DNA of 64,000 nucleotides from NCBI GenBank assembly GCA_964397305.1, contig CAYNIP010000002.1:1-64000 (forward strand), given 5' to 3'. A program made the position numbers and the translations under genes. The stretch is from JAAUTY01 sp964397305. GTDB lineage: Bacteria; Cyanobacteriota; Cyanobacteriia; Cyanobacteriales; Spirulinaceae. How positions within the stretch are numbered: the stretch's first letter is position 1; each line of letters begins with the position of its first letter. A model generated the notes under the pieces. That model searched no databases. It saw only the letters and a program-made list of their open reading frames with translations, and was not told the DNA's origin. Below, piece by piece: positions 61,455 to 64,000 of this stretch.

Positions 61455-62024
61455 ACCGGAGGGGCTGCCAGCCCTCACGCTCCCTCGGCGGCCCTACCTC
61501 CTACGGCGGCGGCGGCCGGCGAGACGGGAATCCTAGGGCCGACCCTCAATATTCGCTGACTCCTGCGACTCTTGCCAGCACCGGCTGTTGGCGCACGGGA
61601 ATTCATCCGCAGGCCTCGAGCCAGAGGAGCTATCAAGACTGCCGGGGGTTTCAGGCCTGGCCGCGAGCCCAACTCCGGACCCGAGGCTTTGGGAGGACTG
61701 TTGTTGCGCTTCAGCGCTCCTCCCCGCCGCCTACGCGGGGCTCAAGCCCGATGATGCCGATACGGCCAGCGGGCGCGGAGCCCCTCGAGGGAAGAGCTCG
61801 CCTAGCCGTGGTTATAGTGGGTTTGCTGGCTCAACAACGCGATGAAATTAGGACAGGCAAGGGTTAGCCGTTCGTAGTGATGCGGTTAATCGGTCGGACT
61901 GGATAGGTAGAGCGAATTTCTGGCGGTTTCAGCTTCCATTCACGGTGGCTTCTGGCTACCAGACTCCCTCGGACGATGAGGAAGTTGGGCTAGAAGCCTA
62001 TGCTACAGTGATGTTGGCTTTTGT
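61455..62024. other. Non-coding region, 570 bp, after hetR
   Basis: I searched both strands for a PatX/PatS-like gene and for other small genes and found none. Open frames here (for example 61588-61845) are GC-driven and lack ribosome sites. No clear terminator is visible for hetR. Confidence 0.4.
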
Positions 62025-64000
62025 ATGGCTGATTCTTGGGGCATGAGCCTCCTTGCTCCCACACTTATGTCTGCAATCTCTCCCTTGAAAACCACAGCTC
62101 TGGCTCCTCGCACGACCTGGATCTATGCCTTTTGGAGTAGCCTCTGGATTCTGCTCTCGGATCGGCTGCTGCTCCTCTTTGGGGCCGATCCCCAACTGCT
62201 GGTGCAGCTCAGTACTCTCAAGGGCTGGTTCTTTACCCTGATCACGAGCCTGCTGCTCTACAACATCCTGCGGCGTGGGGAGCAGGCCCAGCGGGAGAGC
62301 TATCTGCTGCTCTGTAGCGTGATCGAAGGCACGCGGGATGCAGTCTTTGTCAAAGATCGCCAGGGCCGCTATGTGCTGATCAACAGCAGCGGCGCTCAAA
62401 TGCTGGGCCGCCCTATCGATGAGATTATCGGCCGGGAGGATCACGAGTTCATGCCGGCTCGCGAGGGCGAGCCCTGGCAGCGGGAGGATAGCGCGGTATT
62501 GCTGACGGGCCAGCCTCGTTACCTCGAAGAGGAAATCACCGTGAACGGTAGCCAGAAGACCTATCTGACAGACAAGTACCCTCGGTTCAATAGCCGTGGG
62601 GAGGTCGAGGGGCTGATCGGGATTGCGCGGGATATTAGCGATCGCCAGCAACTGCAACGGGAGCGGGAGGCTCTGCTCGCCAGTCTCCAGACCCAAAATC
62701 AGGAGCTCGAGGCCCTGAACCTGATCACTGCCAACGCCATTAGCACCCTCGATCTGGATGCGTTGCTCAATGTCTTGCTGGATCGCTTGCTGCGGGTCAC
62801 GGGGGCGGATTTGGGCTTAATTTTCCTACACCGGGATGATGATTTGCACTTGGGAGCCCGGATGGGGGAGGTTCGCACGGATGAGCACCATCCTTTTCGG
62901 CTCAATCGGGACGTGGCGCGCCTGATTCTCAGCACGGGCAAGTTGATTGATATCGAAAACCTTCACGACGATCAGCAGTTCCATCACTACGCGAATGGGG
63001 ATCTGGATACGCGCCATATCCTGGGCTTGCCCCTGCGCCGTCAGCAGCACCTAGTTGGGGTGCTCCAAATCGAATGGCATCAGCCCCACCAGTCGAGCGA
63101 TCGCGAAGTTCACCTACTCGAAATCGCGGCGGAACGGTGTGCGGCCGCGATCCTCAATGCCCAACTGTTCGAGCAAACCCAACAGCTCCAGCAGCGCCTC
63201 CAACTTCAGTTTGAGCGCACCCCCATTGGCTGCATTGTTCACGATGACCAGGGCCGGATTATCGACTGGAATCCAGCCGCCGAGGAGATTTTTGGCTATG
63301 CGAAAGCGGAGGTCATGAACCGGCATCCGCGCGATTTGATTATCCCGGCCGCCCTACACACAGAAGTAGACGTGATTCTAGGCCGGATCTTAGCCGGGGA
63401 CATGACCGCCCACAGTGTTAATGCCAACGTCACCAAGGCGGGACGGGAAATTATCTGCGAGTGGTATAACACGCCGCTGCGGGACCTGAAGGGCGAGATC
63501 GCGGGCTTTGTCTCTATGGTGCAGGAGGTGACGGAGCGCGTCCGCACGGAGGAAAGGCTGCGTCAATATGCCTACTATGACCCCGTAACTCGCCTGCCCC
63601 TACGCCAACACCTACTGGAGCGACTGGAGACCTTGTTAGAGGTGGGCCGCCCGTTTGCGGTGCTGCACTTTGGGCTGCGGCGCTTTCGGGTGGTGAAGTA
63701 TTCCTTCGGGCATCAGATGGCGGAGCAGGTGGTGCAGGCGGTGGTGGCCCGCTGCCAAGATGGCCTCCCGGCTGGGACGGTGCTGGCGCGCTTGGCCAGT
63801 GATGAGTTTGCGGTGTTGCTGGAGCGGGCGACGACGGTGGCAGCGGCGCGGGAGGTGGCGGGTCAGCTCGAGGCCCTGTTTGCAGAGCCGTTTGTGCTGG
63901 GCGATCGCACCGTCTTTCTCCAAACTCAGATCGGTCTGGCTTGGAGTGAGCATTGTCCCCCTGAGGCCGAGGGAATTTTGCGGGCGGCTGATACCGCCAT
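62025..64000 (+). CDS. PAS-GAF-PAS-GGDEF sensor protein, 3' end outside window
   Basis: The frame is open from 62025 to the window end (at least 658 residues). Two N-terminal membrane helices (WIYAFWSSLWILLSDRLLLL; LKGWFFTLITSLLLYNILRR) are followed by PAS (about 105-205), GAF (about 230-385), PAS (about 400-510) and the start of a GGDEF domain (YDPVTRLPLRQHLLERLE). The GGDEF site is degenerate: the motif reads ASDEF, and the metal aspartate strand reads LHFGLRRFRV. A C-terminal EAL phosphodiesterase would be typical but lies beyond the window. Starts at 62043 and 62067 are also possible. Confidence 0.88.
   Translation, partial: MADSWGMSLLAPTLMSAISPLKTTALAPRTTWIYAFWSSLWILLSDRLLLLFGADPQLLVQLSTLKGWFFTLITSLLLYNILRRGEQAQRESYLLLCSVIEGTRDAVFVKDRQGRYVLINSSGAQMLGRPIDEIIGREDHEFMPAREGEPWQREDSAVLLTGQPRYLEEEITVNGSQKTYLTDKYPRFNSRGEVEGLIGIARDISDRQQLQREREALLASLQTQNQELEALNLITANAISTLDLDALLNVLLDRLLRVTGADLGLIFLHRDDDLHLGARMGEVRTDEHHPFRLNRDVARLILSTGKLIDIENLHDDQQFHHYANGDLDTRHILGLPLRRQQHLVGVLQIEWHQPHQSSDREVHLLEIAAERCAAAILNAQLFEQTQQLQQRLQLQFERTPIGCIVHDDQGRIIDWNPAAEEIFGYAKAEVMNRHPRDLIIPAALHTEVDVILGRILAGDMTAHSVNANVTKAGREIICEWYNTPLRDLKGEIAGFVSMVQEVTERVRTEERLRQYAYYDPVTRLPLRQHLLERLETLLEVGRPFAVLHFGLRRFRVVKYSFGHQMAEQVVQAVVARCQDGLPAGTVLARLASDEFAVLLERATTVAAAREVAGQLEALFAEPFVLGDRTVFLQTQIGLAWSEHCPPEAEGILRAADTA

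Noticed and set aside
61588..61845. Possible small gene after hetR containing SRGYSG
   Set aside because: The sequence is not RGSGR, it has no hydrophobic N-terminus or ribosome site, and its composition looks random.

Overview
This window comes from a GC-rich cyanobacterium. petB/petD (cytochrome b6 and subunit IV), a cytochrome b6 heme-c(n) assembly protein, several cyanobacterial families of unknown function (DUF2103, DUF2808, DUF2993, DUF3365, DUF6464) and very frequent GCGATCGC (HIP1) octamers all point this way. A full-length hetR at 60555-61454 suggests a filamentous strain. The window shows no heterocyst-specific genes, so heterocyst formation is neither supported nor excluded. I do not assign a species. 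I see no rRNA, tRNA, CRISPR array, prophage or intact transposase.

Layout. 0-13 kb: clpS-DUF2103, TPR protein, MerR regulator, mtnP, SagB-type oxidoreductase, a frameshifted J-domain/TPR/WD40 protein, a Ser/Thr kinase, anmK, a DUF2325 protein, and speD with a small Cys4 protein. 13-22 kb: folK, a Nudix hydrolase, petB-petD, a GDP-mannose dehydratase-like gene overlapping scpA, a sugar-nucleotide transferase, a cytochrome b6 cofactor-assembly protein and an ABC-2 permease. 22-39 kb: GAF-GAF-PAS adenylate cyclase, SPFH protein, two related orphan histidine kinases, UspA, wecB, gpmI, TerB-like protein and aspS. 39-50 kb: speB, a peroxiredoxin-like protein, DUF2808, prs, a second Ser/Thr kinase, bioD, a pseudo-receiver/PAS/GGDEF protein, an LpxB-like protein, a DUF3365 heme protein and an M23 peptidase. 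51-64 kb: pirin, GT4, rodZ, a pseudouridine synthase, DUF2993, PmbA/TldD, a CPA2-Usp antiporter, a DppB-like permease, hetR, and a sensor protein cut by the window end.

Most genes are housekeeping or signalling genes in one- to three-gene units. Linked functions include polyamines (speD, speB) with salvage of their by-product MTA (mtnP), cytochrome b6f structure (petB, petD) with cofactor assembly, and cyclic-nucleotide and phospho-signalling (cyclase, GGDEF proteins, two Hanks kinases, two histidine kinases).

The most unusual content is intergenic. At least two families of miniature mobile elements are scattered through the window. Family A (about 215-266 bp) has inverted ends GGGTGGACGAAA and 9-bp target duplications. 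Family B (about 90-117 bp) has ends GGGTGCATCTCA and 8-9-bp duplications. The two share a GC-rich core, carry nested insertions of about 28 bp, and have recombined with each other. One chimera is itself interrupted by a third element with its own inverted ends and 11-bp duplication. Family A copies sit at the start of folK and upstream of hetR.
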